Shown here piece by piece: positions 34,501 to 47,332 of a stretch of DNA of 64,000 nucleotides (its first letter is position 1; each line of letters opens with the position of its first letter). The stretch is from positions 2,108,001-2,172,000 of the forward strand of contig MU839829.1 in assembly GCA_030411725.1 (NCBI GenBank), given 5' to 3'. The notes under the pieces are model-generated. The model was not told the DNA's origin and did not search any database. It saw only the letters and a program-made list of their open reading frames with translations. Made by a program: the position numbers and the translations under genes. This DNA comes from Echria macrotheca (lineage: Eukaryota; Ascomycota; Sordariomycetes; Sordariales; Schizotheciaceae).

Positions 34501-37500
34501 GAAGTCATGACTGTCAACCACTCCGGCCGGTCGGTCGGTCGTGGTCGCCAACAGGGCCGACTCAGCAGCGGGAAAGGAGCGGTTCGCGCCTCTCTGCGTG
34601 TGAGTGTGTGTGGGGGGTGCGAGGTGTGCCAGGATAATTGAAGGGGTGAGGGCGTGTTCCACCGACCCAAGAGATCGCATGCGCAATCAACCCGGTGTGA
34701 CGAGGACAGGGAGTCAGAGCACCCCGGAAGCGACGCCCACTTCCCTTGGTGCTTGCTCTCCGTGCCGGGGGATTCAAAGGGACTGCTGTGTCCAAGAGTG
34801 CCTACCGATGTCGTCCAGACTCCGCACCTAGTGTAGGAAGAAAGCCGCAGGTAAAATCGCGATGGAGGAGGGGGGCCGGCGGAGGGACGCATGAGCAAGC
34901 AACACCATTGGGCGGCAGCCTCGACGAGGAATCCGGCGTCGAAAAAGAAATTGGAGGTGCAGAGCAGACTTCGTCTGTCTGGAACCTCGTATGTGCCATG
35001 GAGATCATCAAGCTAGCCCCGAATGCGTCGGGTCTCTGGTGGCGGTCGCCCTCTCAGCACCCTATCCCATTGGACGGCGGATGCAGAGCCGTTGCTCCTC
35101 ATGCATGTGTCGACGACTCACTTGACCTCGCATCGGCAGCGTCGCGGTGAGCACCTTGGTACGGATAGCTACGACTGGCCGGCGGGACTTCCATCTTAGC
35201 GCTCCGTCATCCTCCGGACATGCGGCCTGCGCGATTGATAAGCCGTCCCTTCCCGATGACACGGAAGAGGGCCAGAGTCGCGGGGTCCAGAGTAACTACT
35301 CTCGTTGGTTTACTAGTGTCGTCGTCGTGGGCGGGCCGGGGGGGGGGGGGGTCCGCGATATCTGGGATGGGGCGTTGAGAGATCGATGCTGTGGCTCCGT
35401 CGAAGCTCTGCTGTTCGATCTTTCGACCGGGTACCGTGGCAAGCCGGGAAGCTTGCCTGCTGCTATCCTCGCCATCGCCATGGTGCATGCGGCGAGGTGT
35501 TCCTCGGTGGCCCAGGGCATCGGCAAATCCCCGAACCTTTGAGGGCAAGGGGGACGACGACCGACGCGCTACTTTGTAGCAGGGATTTGCGGGAAGGCTT
35601 GACCAAACAGCGTCGACTGGGGTGTTTGGCATGGAAAAGGCACGCGGCGGGCGGGGATCACGAGATCCATTTGTATCTCGTCTCCAACGTCAACCCGTCC
35701 CTCTGGGTATCCCACCGCTCGTTTTCGGAGACCCGATACCTCGAGAGGCCAACCGGCCAAGTACGTTGGACAAAGCGGCCGTGGCGAGCTTGGCGACTGA
35801 GTATCCAGCTGCTGTACTCTACTCGAGAGATCTGCCGTCCAAGGGTGTTTGATGGAGCATTGCAGCAGCCGCAGGCCCAGCTTCCGGCTTTGAAACCCAT
35901 CGCACGAGCTCCCTTCGCGGTACGTAGGGGACGCCCCTAAAATAGAAAGGCCTCTCTGTTCGATTCATGCTCTGGTGTTTCCGGTCCAGCAAAAGGAGGC
36001 TCTTGACGTTGCATCGGGGCGGCAGACGTGATGAGTTGAGGCGAAACACTTGCTGCGGACGAGCAGGCGCCACCCCAAACACTTCACCAACTCTTGGGCC
36101 CAGGAAACGACCGACGACATGGAGCGCCGTCGATGATCAAGAGGGCACCAGAAACGGGGCCAATAATAGAAACCTGCGCGTGTGTTTGTGGTTTAGTGTA
36201 CTCTACACTAAGCTTTTGCGGTGAAGAGCTGGGTTTTGCCGAGGCATGGAAGCTTGCCCATTCTCGTGAGATGCTGTGGACGCAAACAACCCTTGTGACC
36301 GCAAGTGATTCGTGAAGCGCCTTCCTCCGCGCTGCCCTTGACCCCGCCTTCTGGCACTGCTATGCTCCGCTGGGACTGCTGATTGGCTACCGGCTCTGCC
36401 ATTTGGCTCTCGGGACCCGTCGTGTGGTCAATCGACTTTTTTTTCCCTTTCGATGCTTCCTTTTTTTTCGCTGGCAAAGAGCAACCATCCCGTCACGACT
36501 TTCTCACGGCCAAGTGGCTTTTTCGGGCCTATTTCAGAAAACTGACTGGATGCGATTGGTCCGGCTGGCAACGCCTCAGCTCCTGCAAAGTCGGAGCACT
36601 AGCCACCCGTGCCACCGACGGGCAGAGCAGCCAATCTTGTCCAATTCGGCAGCTGCCTAAAGCCGACTCGCCTCTGCGACCCACACTTGGGTGCATCCAT
36701 CTTTTTGCCAAACACTGGATTATTACGACGGCTCTTTTTATCACCATGACAGACGTCGGAGATCTCGTGGATGTTGTGGAAGCAGACGGGAGATGCCCGG
36801 CTGGCTGATGACGTCTCGGTCGGTGCTGACAGACGACGGGGCCGACGAGCACTGGTCGAACCGGAGCTGACCTGCACGGACGACATTATTTGGAGCGGGC
36901 AGATTCGATAACGTCCTTTCCTTCCCAGCTGGGCGTCGATGGCTGGCACTATGGTGCCGCTAGCCAGTAGCCAGACTCCAGGGAACGCATCACGTTGCAT
37001 CCGGACTGGGCTATGGATTTCCTGGCGCGGTAAAGCTGGTAATCACCAACATTAGTGTGCTGTACACAGCGACGAGCTGCGATTGCGGTGAGCAGGGCGG
37101 CCTGGGCAATAGCGTCGATCATATACGGAGGCTTGAAGGCCCAGAGCGATGCTGGTGAGGCATCTGTTTCGGACAGAAACAAATGGCCATCGGCACCAAC
37201 AGCGCGTGTTTTTGATGCCTTTGTCTTGGTGTTTCTTGTATTCCGGACCCTGGTTGTGACGCCAAAGCTTCCAACGTTGGAGCAGGGATACGCGATGTTG
37301 CGCGTGTGGACAAGACGTCTGGGAGATGAGTTGAGTTAAGGTTGCTTCGTGACAACGCCCATTAAAAAAAAGACGCCAAAGGACAAGCACGCGCTACCTA
37401 AACCGCATGGATACTTGGATGAAAACGCGCTGCCAGCTGTCAACGCCGCTTTTTACTAGTCCAGCATACCAAGTAGCTTTGCGATAACATTTTTTGACGT

Positions 37501-40500
37501 ATGCCCTGTCATCACACAACCTCTCGACGTCTACTGCTGAGAACAATTCTGTCGACTGCCATCCATCAATCCCAATCCACCCATCCATCCCACTCCGCAA
37601 GCGCCTTGCATTTGCCTGCAGCGTCGCAAATTTGCAGCCCCCTATTTCTCGATCGTCCCACAGACGCCTGCAGCAGCCTTTTTGGCAGTTGGCAGTCCCA
37701 CTGCGATGGCGACGTCCGGTGCCCGAATGCCCGCTTTGGGAAATGGTTCCCTTTGCCGGCCGAGTCTGTCACTGTCTGTGCCAGAATGCCATCGATGCTT
37801 TTGCAGCTTGCTTATTATTTCCTGCCACTCATGCTGATGCAGAGCGGGCCCGGTATTCGTATTGCTTGGTCTTCCGGTTTTGGTACCGTCTGGTCTCTGC
37901 CTCCGGTCTGCTCTTGGTCGGCGGCTTTTGCTGGTGTCTGTCTCGCAAGTGTCCACCAGCAGCTCGACAGTTAAAGCGTCGCCAGCGTCGATGTCCAACC
38001 GGCCCAGCGACGTCAAGTTCATGATGCCACAAGGAGGAGGGACTTGGGAATATCCATCCATACATGGACTCCAACATCGATTATTGTAAAAGTATGGCAT
38101 CATCCACGCCTTCACCGCACAAGGGGCCCATTTATCCTGCCAACCACACATGTCGAGGTTTTCCCTTCCCTCCAAGTGCACCACCCTCCATGTCTTGTCT
38201 TGCGTTCGCCTGTCGACCCTGTCACATCTTCCCGTCCTCTCGGGTTCAGGTGCTAAAATCCCGCTCGACCACCCCCCCGTCCAGGTGCAGAGACGCGGCA
38301 GCCACCAAGCCTTCCATACCGGCCAAGGTACCAGGTACACCGCCAGACTTGGTTCCCTGCTCCCCCCGATTTTTAAACGTCGTGCCTTTCTGCTTCCCGT
38401 CGCATCCCAGAAGCTGGACCAGGGGCTGATGGCTGCGAGGCCCAAGACTCCGGGCTTTTATAGCTAACAAACTCCCACGAACACCCACCCCCCTACCTCT
38501 GTCCCGGCCCCCTGTCCGCCTCTCTCTCTCCCCTGCAAGGGTTCGTGCACAACAAGCAGCGCCCTCGCTCTCCTCCACCCACCAGTCTTCAACGGTGGTT
38601 ACAACGGTTGACAGACCAGACCATCCTTGCTCGCGACTGCATTCCGTGCCTGTTCTTTGCGAAGCTTCTTTGGGCCGCTGCCTCTCAGATATCAACCAGG
38701 ACGCCACCGACGACGTTCCCGCACCCTCCATCCAGGCCGAGAGACAGGACGGGGCCTTTCGGCACGCGATAAGTGAGTTTGGACATTGGAGGTCGTCAGG
38801 TCCGGCAGCGCGGCGACACCACCCCTGTTGATCACGCCTCAAACCATCACGCTTCCAGCAGCCACACGATACGGATTCGAGGCTGCCAGTCCTTCAGAAA
38901 GCGACTGAGCTCGTCAAGGCGCCATCTGCCATCTGCAGCACCAGAGATTCCCCGTCTAGCTCGCTGCAAGTGGGGGAGTACAAGAACGCCATCCTGTCGC
39001 TTTCGGGCTCGCAACTCGTCCCGGTGCCATCGCTCCCGGCCGCGCTCCCACGACGCGACACGGGCGCAGGTGTTGCAACAGCAGGTTCGTCGTGGTCGAC
39101 TTCTGTTCCTGGCTGTTCCTGGCTTCCTGGCTCCCCTGGGTCGATCTCCAGGCCTCAACGGCCACTTCTTGGCCGCCAATCTGCACACTCTCACTCTGAC
39201 AGGCCGTGGTGTCCCAGGACACACACCGCCCCCTTCGCTCCCACCCTTGCTCTGCTTCCCGCCCAAGACCCCCCTGATAAAACCCCGACAAGCTTGGTAC
39301 CTAACTGAACCCAGTTCGCGTGTTCGCGTGTCTTAACAAGCTCCCCCACACCTACCCCTGCAACTCTGCGCAAACAGAAATTGCTTCGACGTTTGGCCTC
39401 TTTCAACATTTCACGACCTTTCCCTCTCTCCGGTCCAGAGACGCAAACTGCATCCAACAAGCAAACAATCGGAGCCTGACAATTCCCTCTCCATTCGGCG
39501 ACAGCTGGCATCTCATTGTCGACGGCCCATCCGAACCCCGAATTTCAGCGCGTCACGTTCCTGGCCACCGGCTTTCCGCGACACTCGCCGTCACCGCCCT
39601 TTCGACCGAACATCGAGAAAGCAGACTCGCGAGGACGTCGGTCTGAGACCATCTGTACGTATGTCGCCAGTCCCCTTCGCCCATCTTTCTTTGGATTGTC
39701 TTGTTTGTGTTGGCTTTTCTTCGTCTTGATGGTCCCGTGGCGCGTCTGTTTCGCCCGTGCCTGCCGTGTGGGTGCAGCAGACGCGTCAAAGCTCCGGGCT
39801 GGGAACCGGCCGACGCAAAAGATTGGGAATGTGGGCAAACAAAACGGATCGCCAAAACAGCTCTCGGTGGTGGTTTTGGGCGATTCCACATGTTTGGTCT
39901 ACGTATCCGGCTGAGGTTTATCCTCGCGCGCGATGCCGTTTGTTCGGTATCGTTCTGCTGTGTAACTTGGCCGTGACACACCACTTCTTCCGCGATCATC
40001 CCTGCACCGCATGTTATTCCATCCATCTCCTCCGTTCCTCAACAGCATCTTCGGTATACATACGCCGTCGCTTCGCCGGACCACGTCTCGCTCTTTGCGT
40101 CTAATGACGTTGGCTTCGATCCCTTGTTTTTCACTGGCTCACCACGTCATGCACACCTTTTCCGTCGAGAACGAGTCCAGATCTGGTTCAGACAATATCA
40201 AGCTCAGGTTTCAAGAAGCTAACCTCTCATCCCTAGGAGGAATATAGCGGTCTGGAAAAGGGTCCTTGTACACCGTCAGACGTCACAGCGGGAGGTGTAA
40301 GTTCATTCACCCCTACCCTTGGCTCGACAGACCCTTTGCGGTCTCTCCAAGACCCGATTACCGGTCTGAGACACTGCTACAAGTGTCCCGAGTGGCATCA
40401 TGGCCCGACGTTGAGCCACCAGCACTGGACATGTTCAGCGGCATGTGGCTGGGCGCACCGAGATGGCTAGAGAGCCCGGAGACGTTTTTGAGCTTCAGAG

Positions 40501-43300
40501 TGCAATGCTAACACTGAGACAGATCCGAGAACCCGCAGGGCATTTCCAAGGTACGACGTTGCGAGAACCCTCCTGCCCCCAACATCCGCACGTGGCCTGT
40601 TACAACAGCCAAAGTCCACCGATCCAGTCTCCTGGGCCCGTTGTGACTCGGTCGCTGTCTCTGGCAGTGCCTTGACGGATTTTCTGGTGGTCGTCTTGTT
40701 CAGCCGGCTGACTTTCATGGCACGTCAGTAGTCGCGTCTTCGACCCGCAACCGCGTCGCTTACCCTGGTCAACTCGGCACATACGCTGAAGGATCGCTAA
40801 AGGTATGTACGTCGGGCTTTTCATCACACCCATTCATGGTGCTGTCAGCGCTTGGCGCCCGGGGCACCTGAGCTGTGTCTTCTGAGGCGCCGCTGGTTCG
40901 GGATTGGGGCCAGGGGGGCAAGGGTCCCCCGAAGCAACAGCGATCCCGTTTCAATCTCGCCAACGTTCCACCCTAGTTCCGCTTCTGGTATCGCATGAAA
41001 TTTTGGAAATTTCGCTCAGCATCCTCCTATGCAGCCTGTCCATTACCTCTTTTCCCCCTGGTTCTATTTATAACATTGCAAACCCAGCATCTTCAAAACT
41101 GCATGGATTTATTGTCTTTTCCATGTCGCAAAGAAACAAAAAGTCACCAACAGTCTCGATGCTAATACAACAATCGTAGCAACTACCACCACGCAGACTC
41201 CAAGCATCCATTCGTCACTCAGTCTCCGGCAGCTGTCGATAATTGTGTGGATTTAGGCCGTAGGCAAGAAGGTTTTCGGGTTGGGATCAGTTGAGGAAAG
41301 GAGCAAGAGTTTGGTTGAATTGGAAGCGAGGATTCGAGCACCTGTCAGTCAGGCCAGGACGACTCAAGCCGACGAGGAACGCGTATCTTGTAAGTTGATT
41401 CCTGATGCCCAAACCCGGACGCGTTGCACCAAAGACGCGTGTGGCCCCCATCTCCTGTTTGGATGTCAAGACGCACGGACATTGTCGGAAAACCTGGTTT
41501 TGCTGGCAACCCATGCGAGGATTATCAAGAGCGACCGGGCCGCTCTGTTTGGTGTTGCACAGTTCCCACCACTACCCACCTACTTCCCAATTGCCTCCGA
41601 CTCCAGGGCGCCCGAACGCGGAGAACTAGGCGCTTGAATCGTCGCTTGAATCGTCGCTAACCCGCGCCGAGTAGAAACGAGCAGTCACTGCAAAGGCGGT
41701 CTCTATGGGATTAACCATGGCTCAGCATCGGCAGGCTCCGAGCCAGTTCAAAGAAGAGCCCGGCCATGACTCGGTGAGTCGCCATTTCGTTCCCACTCAG
41801 ACAATGCATCTTTCCTTGCACCCATGCCCGTACATACCGAGGTCGAGAACCTACATCCACATCTGATGCTCTTCACGTCCCATCAGGGTGTCGCCCCTGC
41901 GGTAGTTCCGATGCGGGTGATTTGGCATGCAGCCGGTGGCAGACATTACATCCCGCGGCCAGTAGCCGCTAGGCTAGACATCGGCCAGAACTTGGGCCAT
42001 GCGCGGTGGCCGCGATGCCCCTTGGTCATTCCTGGTGGAGTTGCAAAGTTGCAGACTGCAAGCCAGGGGTTTTGAAGACCAACGGCGCTCGATTCCCAGT
42101 GTTCCAGAAAACCGCATGCTTGTCGCAAGCATGACCAGGTGCGGATTCGGGGGTCGGTCGGTGGGAATTGCAGGGGGTGGTCTTGTTTCACCACCAGTCA
42201 GGGGCCCCTGTAGCCGTGACAGGGGATCTCACCGGGTAGCGTGGTATGCTTCCGCTCTGCCTACACCAAACAAATCCCAGCTGCAGTTGCGCGATGCAGC
42301 GGCGAGATTGATCCCGCTGTTTGGCCTGCCCGTGCCTGCCTAGGCTGCTTTTGATCTGATCAGTCCCGACCCTTTCTGCCAAGCTGGCGCGGGCGGCTGC
42401 AGGACACATGATTGCATCCCCCAAGCGATCGCGAGAACTCCTTCCTGGTGGCCACGCTGCCATTTGTGCACTTGTCGTCGTGCTGGGAGGCCGCAAGAAA
42501 AACCCCGCTAGACAGCCCCGTGGCGCTAGTGTGGGTCGCGCCGCACTTTGACGAGTGGGAGCGCGGTGGTGGCAGCGCACTGGTCAGGCAGTCCTGATTA
42601 GCTCCCGCATGCTCTCCGACGTACGTCAATGGCAAGCGGCGGAAGAGTGCGAGGGAGTGGCATGCCAGCGATCCGTCCCCGAGCCCGCAAAATGCACAAT
42701 CGTCATCTCGTCGTTTGCACGCCGATGGCCCTCGTGCGACGGTCTCGCCGGCGCAAATTGTACCACGGGGGGGTGGATGCCAGCCCACCCGAGAGTCAGT
42801 TACGTCGTTAGCGAGTGGGGCCTGGGAGGCGACGCACAACGGAGCTGCTGCCCTTGGACGCCTCTGGCCGGTGGGGAGCGTGTCCGCTGCCCTCGGAGCA
42901 AAGGGCCAACGGGCGACGGGCTCCGGCTGCCACACCTTAAACGGATGTCGCAGGCGGTGAGATTGGGTTTTCTCCTGCAACCGGCCAGCCAGTGCTGGCG
43001 AGATGGGCGACCATGGGCGCGGCGGAGTGGGCAATGCAGCAAACAGTGCCTGGCTTGCAAGTGGCAGCCGGTACATGGATTCTCCAGACGACTTGCCAAG
43101 ACGGGCAGGGATCTGAGTGGGTGGTGCTGGGACCCATCCGCACACCGCCCCCCATGTCCCTGCCAACCTGAGGAGCAAGCCGGAGACCCAAGGAAGCTGC
43201 GAGGACGAGCACAGATGGTCGACTTGAAAAATTGGCCTCTGGCTATGCCCTTTCAGTGGTTAGGCCCAGCCTGCCAGTGCTTGGTTGGGCAATAGTGGTG
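28561..43300. other. Gene desert, no recognisable gene
   Basis: Nearly 15 kb in which I find no frame with recognisable domains, no convincing multi-exon chain and no RNA gene. The longest open frames (for example 37642-38445 minus and 42360-43178 minus) are typical of chance frames in GC-rich DNA: no motifs, strongly biased composition, and overlapping frames on the other strand. Short microsatellites occur: GCC at about 31327-31345 and CAT at about 33451-33467. Several stretches with CT-rich tracts and isolated GTAAGT/GTATGT-like donors (for example 39660 and 40803) look like untranslated transcript or long non-coding RNA, but cannot be resolved by eye. Confidence 0.4.
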
Positions 43301-44303
43301 CTACTCAGTCTCGCCCTCGTCCCGCGATTGGCCCATTCATCTAAGATGCAGTCGCCCCCCTGGCTCGCGTTTCTCCCATGCACCGTTCCACATTGCATTC
43401 TGATCCATCCACACCATGCGAATTTCTCTCTTCTCCCCAAGCTTGGAACATCCAGTCCCTCGAACGCGCAGCACACGCGCTCTCTCTCTCCTCCCAGCTA
43501 TATCAGACCGACCAGGCATTATCACCCCTTGCCCGTTGTCGCTGTCACCCTCTCCGATTTGCTTCTTTTTCGCGCCCCTCAAAGCTTCTATACATAATAC
43601 CTAAGCCCTGCTGCCCCCGTCATCCGGCTTCTCCACACCTGTTCTGCCAGCCAGCTCCTTCCCACCACCCACCCCTCGTCTACTACTACCTTGGGTGCCG
43701 CACAATAATTAATCGCGGCCCCTGCCCCCCCCTCACCTTTTCCCTCACCTTCGATCGCGGCGCCACACCTGGTTAGTACAAGCTGTTCCCGCCCGGTAGT
43801 CTATCCGGGACAAACCATCAGCAAGCTGCAATGCAGACGCCTCATGATCATTCATCCCCCTTTACACACACCCACTCACACATACACACATTGGGCTCTG
43901 GCCGGCAAGGCACGAGAGGGCGAGAGTGAGAAAGCCCACAGCTGGGCATCTCGAAACCTCGGGTCGTGATTCCGAGACCTGGTCGCTCCACTCCTTGTTT
44001 GCGGTGATCCTTGGGCAAGGGTAGCATTCGCTCCCCGGCTCGTCTTCGGTTCGGATGCCGTAAGGAAGAGCCTTGTCCGACCAAGTCCCACCACTCAAAA
44101 TCCCGAGTCTGGCCCGCCCGCCTCACACGTTGATCCCCTGGCCATCTTGCCAATTCCCCCCAGACCTTGCACACGCCCTAGAAAAAAAAAGAGAATATTC
44201 CCAGACGCGTCTCCGCGCTGCCCCTCCCGCAAGACCACATGACCACGGCTCCCTGAAAGACTTGTCAAGAGTTATTGAGAGAAAACTAACCGTTGTCTCC
44301 TCT
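43301..44303 (+). promoter_or_regulatory. Probable promoter and leader of the DUF8032-type gene
   Basis: CT-rich DNA (43380-43760) typical of fungal core promoters and leaders is followed by a GTTAGT donor at 43772. A branch point (AACTAACC, about 44284-44291) and a TATGCAG acceptor ending at 44309 could remove a 538-nt leader intron. A second possible donor (GTAAGG) lies at 44059. Confidence 0.4.
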
Positions 44304-47300
44304 ATGCAGCAACACCACCCTCAACACACACAACAGGGTTCGGTGCCGCCACATTTGCAGCATTCTCGGCCCTCGAGTATTGTCCACCAGCAGCATCACC
44401 ATAGCCAGGCTCCGACGTCGCAACAGACGCACTCGAGCGCATACCAGCTGCCGGCGCACGCGTCGCACTCGGTCTACTCTCATCCGTCGAACCCTCAAGA
44501 TCACGGGTTGCCTTACTACGCGCACGCGCAGCCCAGCCCATACAGCACACCCGGCGCGACCAGCGGATATACGTCCGCAGGTAAGTCCCGTACGCACTGC
44601 TGTTCTCCGTTTTAACACACCATCTTTCTAACGCGGACGCGCAGAAACCGGAGAGATGATGGCCGCCACGATGCAGAGGCCGCCCTACCCGCCGATGCAA
44701 TACCATACTCCGCAGTCCAACTCTCCGGCGTCGGTCGCATCGCCATCGGGGCATGATCAGCAGAGAAGCATGTACGGGCAAGCCCCCTCCCAATTACATC
44801 AGCAGTCGATGTATTATGGCGCTCCTCAGCCATCACAGTACTCGTCGATGGCAGGGCAGGCCGCGCCGTCGGCGTACGCGCAACACGCGCAGCACCCGCA
44901 ACCCTCACATCAGTCGATGACCTCGCAGCCTAGCATGATGATGTCGCACACGGCGCCTCAACACCAGATGAGCCAGCACGCGGCACCGCAGCACTCACAG
45001 GCAGGGATGACGGTTAGCCCCAGGCCAGGAAAACTCGAAGCGCACAGTCTAAACCACCGAGCCTCGGCGCCTGTTGCCATGCCGGGCTCCGCTGCGAGCA
45101 CGCCCCAAAACACGGCCCCGCTCTCGACACCGACCGGCTCCGCGTCGGGAGTCAATCCCAACGCTGCCCCTGGTCCGATTCCCGCGACTACCCCTCTCGT
45201 CGTTAGGCAGGACGGAAACGGCGTCCAGTGGATCGCTTTTGAGTACTCGCGGGATCGCGTCAAGATGGAGTACACGATACGATGCGACGTCGAGTCGGTC
45301 AACCAAGAGGAGCTATCGGCCGAGTTCAAGACGGAGAACTGCGTTTACCCGAGAGCATGCTGCCCCAAGGATCAGTATCGCGGAAATCGTCTTCAGTATG
45401 AGACGGAGTGCAACACGGTGGGATGGGCGCTCGCACAGCTCAACCCCCCGCTCCGGGGAAAGAGGGGCCTGATCCAGCGAGCCGTGGACAGCTGGCGCAA
45501 CAGCAACCAAGATCCCCGGCTGCGAAGTCGACGAGTCCGCCGAATGGCCAAGATGAACCACCGCACCAAGGCAGGCTCCGCAACGCCGCACCCTTCCCAC
45601 ATGCCGGGCTCGACCGGCCCGCAAGGCATGACGCCTCAGGGTATGACACCCACAGGCGGCGCCATCGGAAAGCCCGGGATGAACAACATGGGCCAGCCGA
45701 TGCACCACCACCAGGACGGGAGCGCTCAGGGGGGAGACGAAGTCGGTATGTTTCACCAGATGGCCTAATGCGCGCGCGTTGTTGTGATTAAGTGTGATAC
45801 CTTTTCGACCTTCCTGTTTATCTGCGCCACCTTTCTGTTTTGGTTGTCTTGTGGAATTTGGGGGATTTACTCGCTCGTCCGTTTTTCTTTTCTCACTGTT
45901 ATATACCGGCTCGCGACCATCAGTTCTCGAGCACCGCGTGGACCTGGGCGACACAGGGACCTGGTACAAAAAAGAAAGATCTGTACATTACACTAGTCGC
46001 GTTTGCTGTTGTTTAGTCTGTTTCGCTGGTTTTCGGTCGTCGTTTCGTCGTCTGGCTTCTGGCAAACGTTGCGGTGCATATCACTATGCACTCGCGTCTC
46101 ACAGCATCGCTCATCACATACCAACACCTTCATACACACTCACACACACACACCGAAAACTTTGCAAGGGCCCCGAAACCGGTGTCCGCAATCGGGTTTT
46201 GTTCGAGGCCATGGTCTCTGGTCAACGGTATCTGCTGCGAGGTCTTTTCTGTACACACTTGAGTTGTTGTTTGCTGCTTCATTTGGGAGTTTGGCGAGTT
46301 GCTGTTGCTGCGCTGTTCTGGTTTGAAAGCATCACACTCACTCGCACGACGCGTCTCGCTGCAAAGCCGGCTGCCTTGCGCCTGACTCCCCACCGAGAGA
46401 TTTGAGGAGCTAACTCAGTCGTCACAGGAGACGCGGAATACCCGGATGATCAGCATCATCATCACCACCAGCCGCCGTCGCAGTCGGGCTCGGAGGACAG
46501 ACCAGCCCAGACGTTTACCGGCTATGGCTCCTACAGCGGAGCTCCTCATGGATCCTCGGCCATGGCTTCCATCCACGACACGCTGAGCGGCTCTCCTCAT
46601 GCCAGCGGAAGCGCCATCGCCGCCCGCCGGCTGAGCAGGTCTCGGAACGACGAGCCTGAGGATCTGTTTCCCGACATCCCCGAGGCCAAGAAGCGCAAGT
46701 TTATTCTGGTCGAGGACAGCGACCGGCAGAGCCGCTTACGTGTACGCGTCACGCTTGACGGCGTCGACACGCGCGAGATCCCAGACAGCTTCCGTAAGAG
46801 CAGCAGCGTCTATCCTCGCTCGTACTTCCCGCGTGAAATGCAGAGCCCGCCGCCGAGCGCCACCGGGAGCAAGTTTTTCGCCGAAGATGCCAGTGACATG
46901 GAGGATGATGGGACGGCCGAAACCGAGGGTCGCCGCGCGGCGCGCGGCATGGCAAAGAGAAAGACGATGGTGAAAGTTCCTATGAGCGAGGGCCAGGAGG
47001 GAGAGGTGGCGATTCCACGGATGCGTAAGGCGTTCCGCGGGAAGGAAGTTCGCCTGAATGACTTGGGGTACCGGATGGCTTGGCTGCAAAGCCGTGTATT
47101 TGCGGGCCGGACCGTTTTCTTGCAGCGGGCTTGTGAGTTTAATCATGCCGCTACGCCCCAACTGGATATGCTAATCGTATTGATAGTGGACTGTTATCGA
47201 AACAAGACGCGGAGCGCCATGGAGTCGATTATGCAGGATGTCAAGACGGCCGCACCTCACTACGAGACGCGAGTGGGCAAGCGCAAATGGAATGAGCGGA

Positions 47301-47332
47301 TGCGGGTCGGTGACAAGAAAGACGACGAGTAA
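44304..47332 (+). CDS. Putative regulator with two DUF8032-like domains
   Basis: Fungal protein of unknown function. Exons 44304-44580, 44645-45745, 46428-47132 and 47187-47332 give 742 residues. Residues 1-260 are Gln/His/Ser/Pro-rich (MQQHHPQHTQQ...), as in many transcription regulators. Domain 1 (about 277-385) reads WIAFEYSRDRVKMEYTIRCD, then ENCVYPRACCPKDQYRGNR, VGWALAQLNPPLRGKRGLIQ and AVDSWRNSN, with a basic RLRSRRVRRMAK tail. Domain 2 (about 550-730) has the parallel features RLRVRVTLDGV, IPDSFRKSSSVYPRSYFPRE, YRMAWLQSRVFAGRTVFLQRA and DCYRNKTRS, so the domains look like tandem homologues. The 682-nt third-exon intron ends CTAACTCAGTCGTCACAG. Retaining it stops translation after VGMFHQMA and loses domain 2. 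The last intron is 54 nt and in frame. The start codon is uncertain, since it overlaps a splice-acceptor-like signal. Confidence 0.8.

Noticed and set aside
37642..38445. 267-codon minus-strand frame
   Set aside because: Rich in Trp, Arg and Cys with no domain, and several equally open frames on the other strand. Not gene-like.
42360..43295. Long opposing open frames of about 250-270 codons
   Set aside because: No recognisable motif, skewed composition, and overlap on opposite strands in GC-rich DNA. Chance frames are the simpler explanation.
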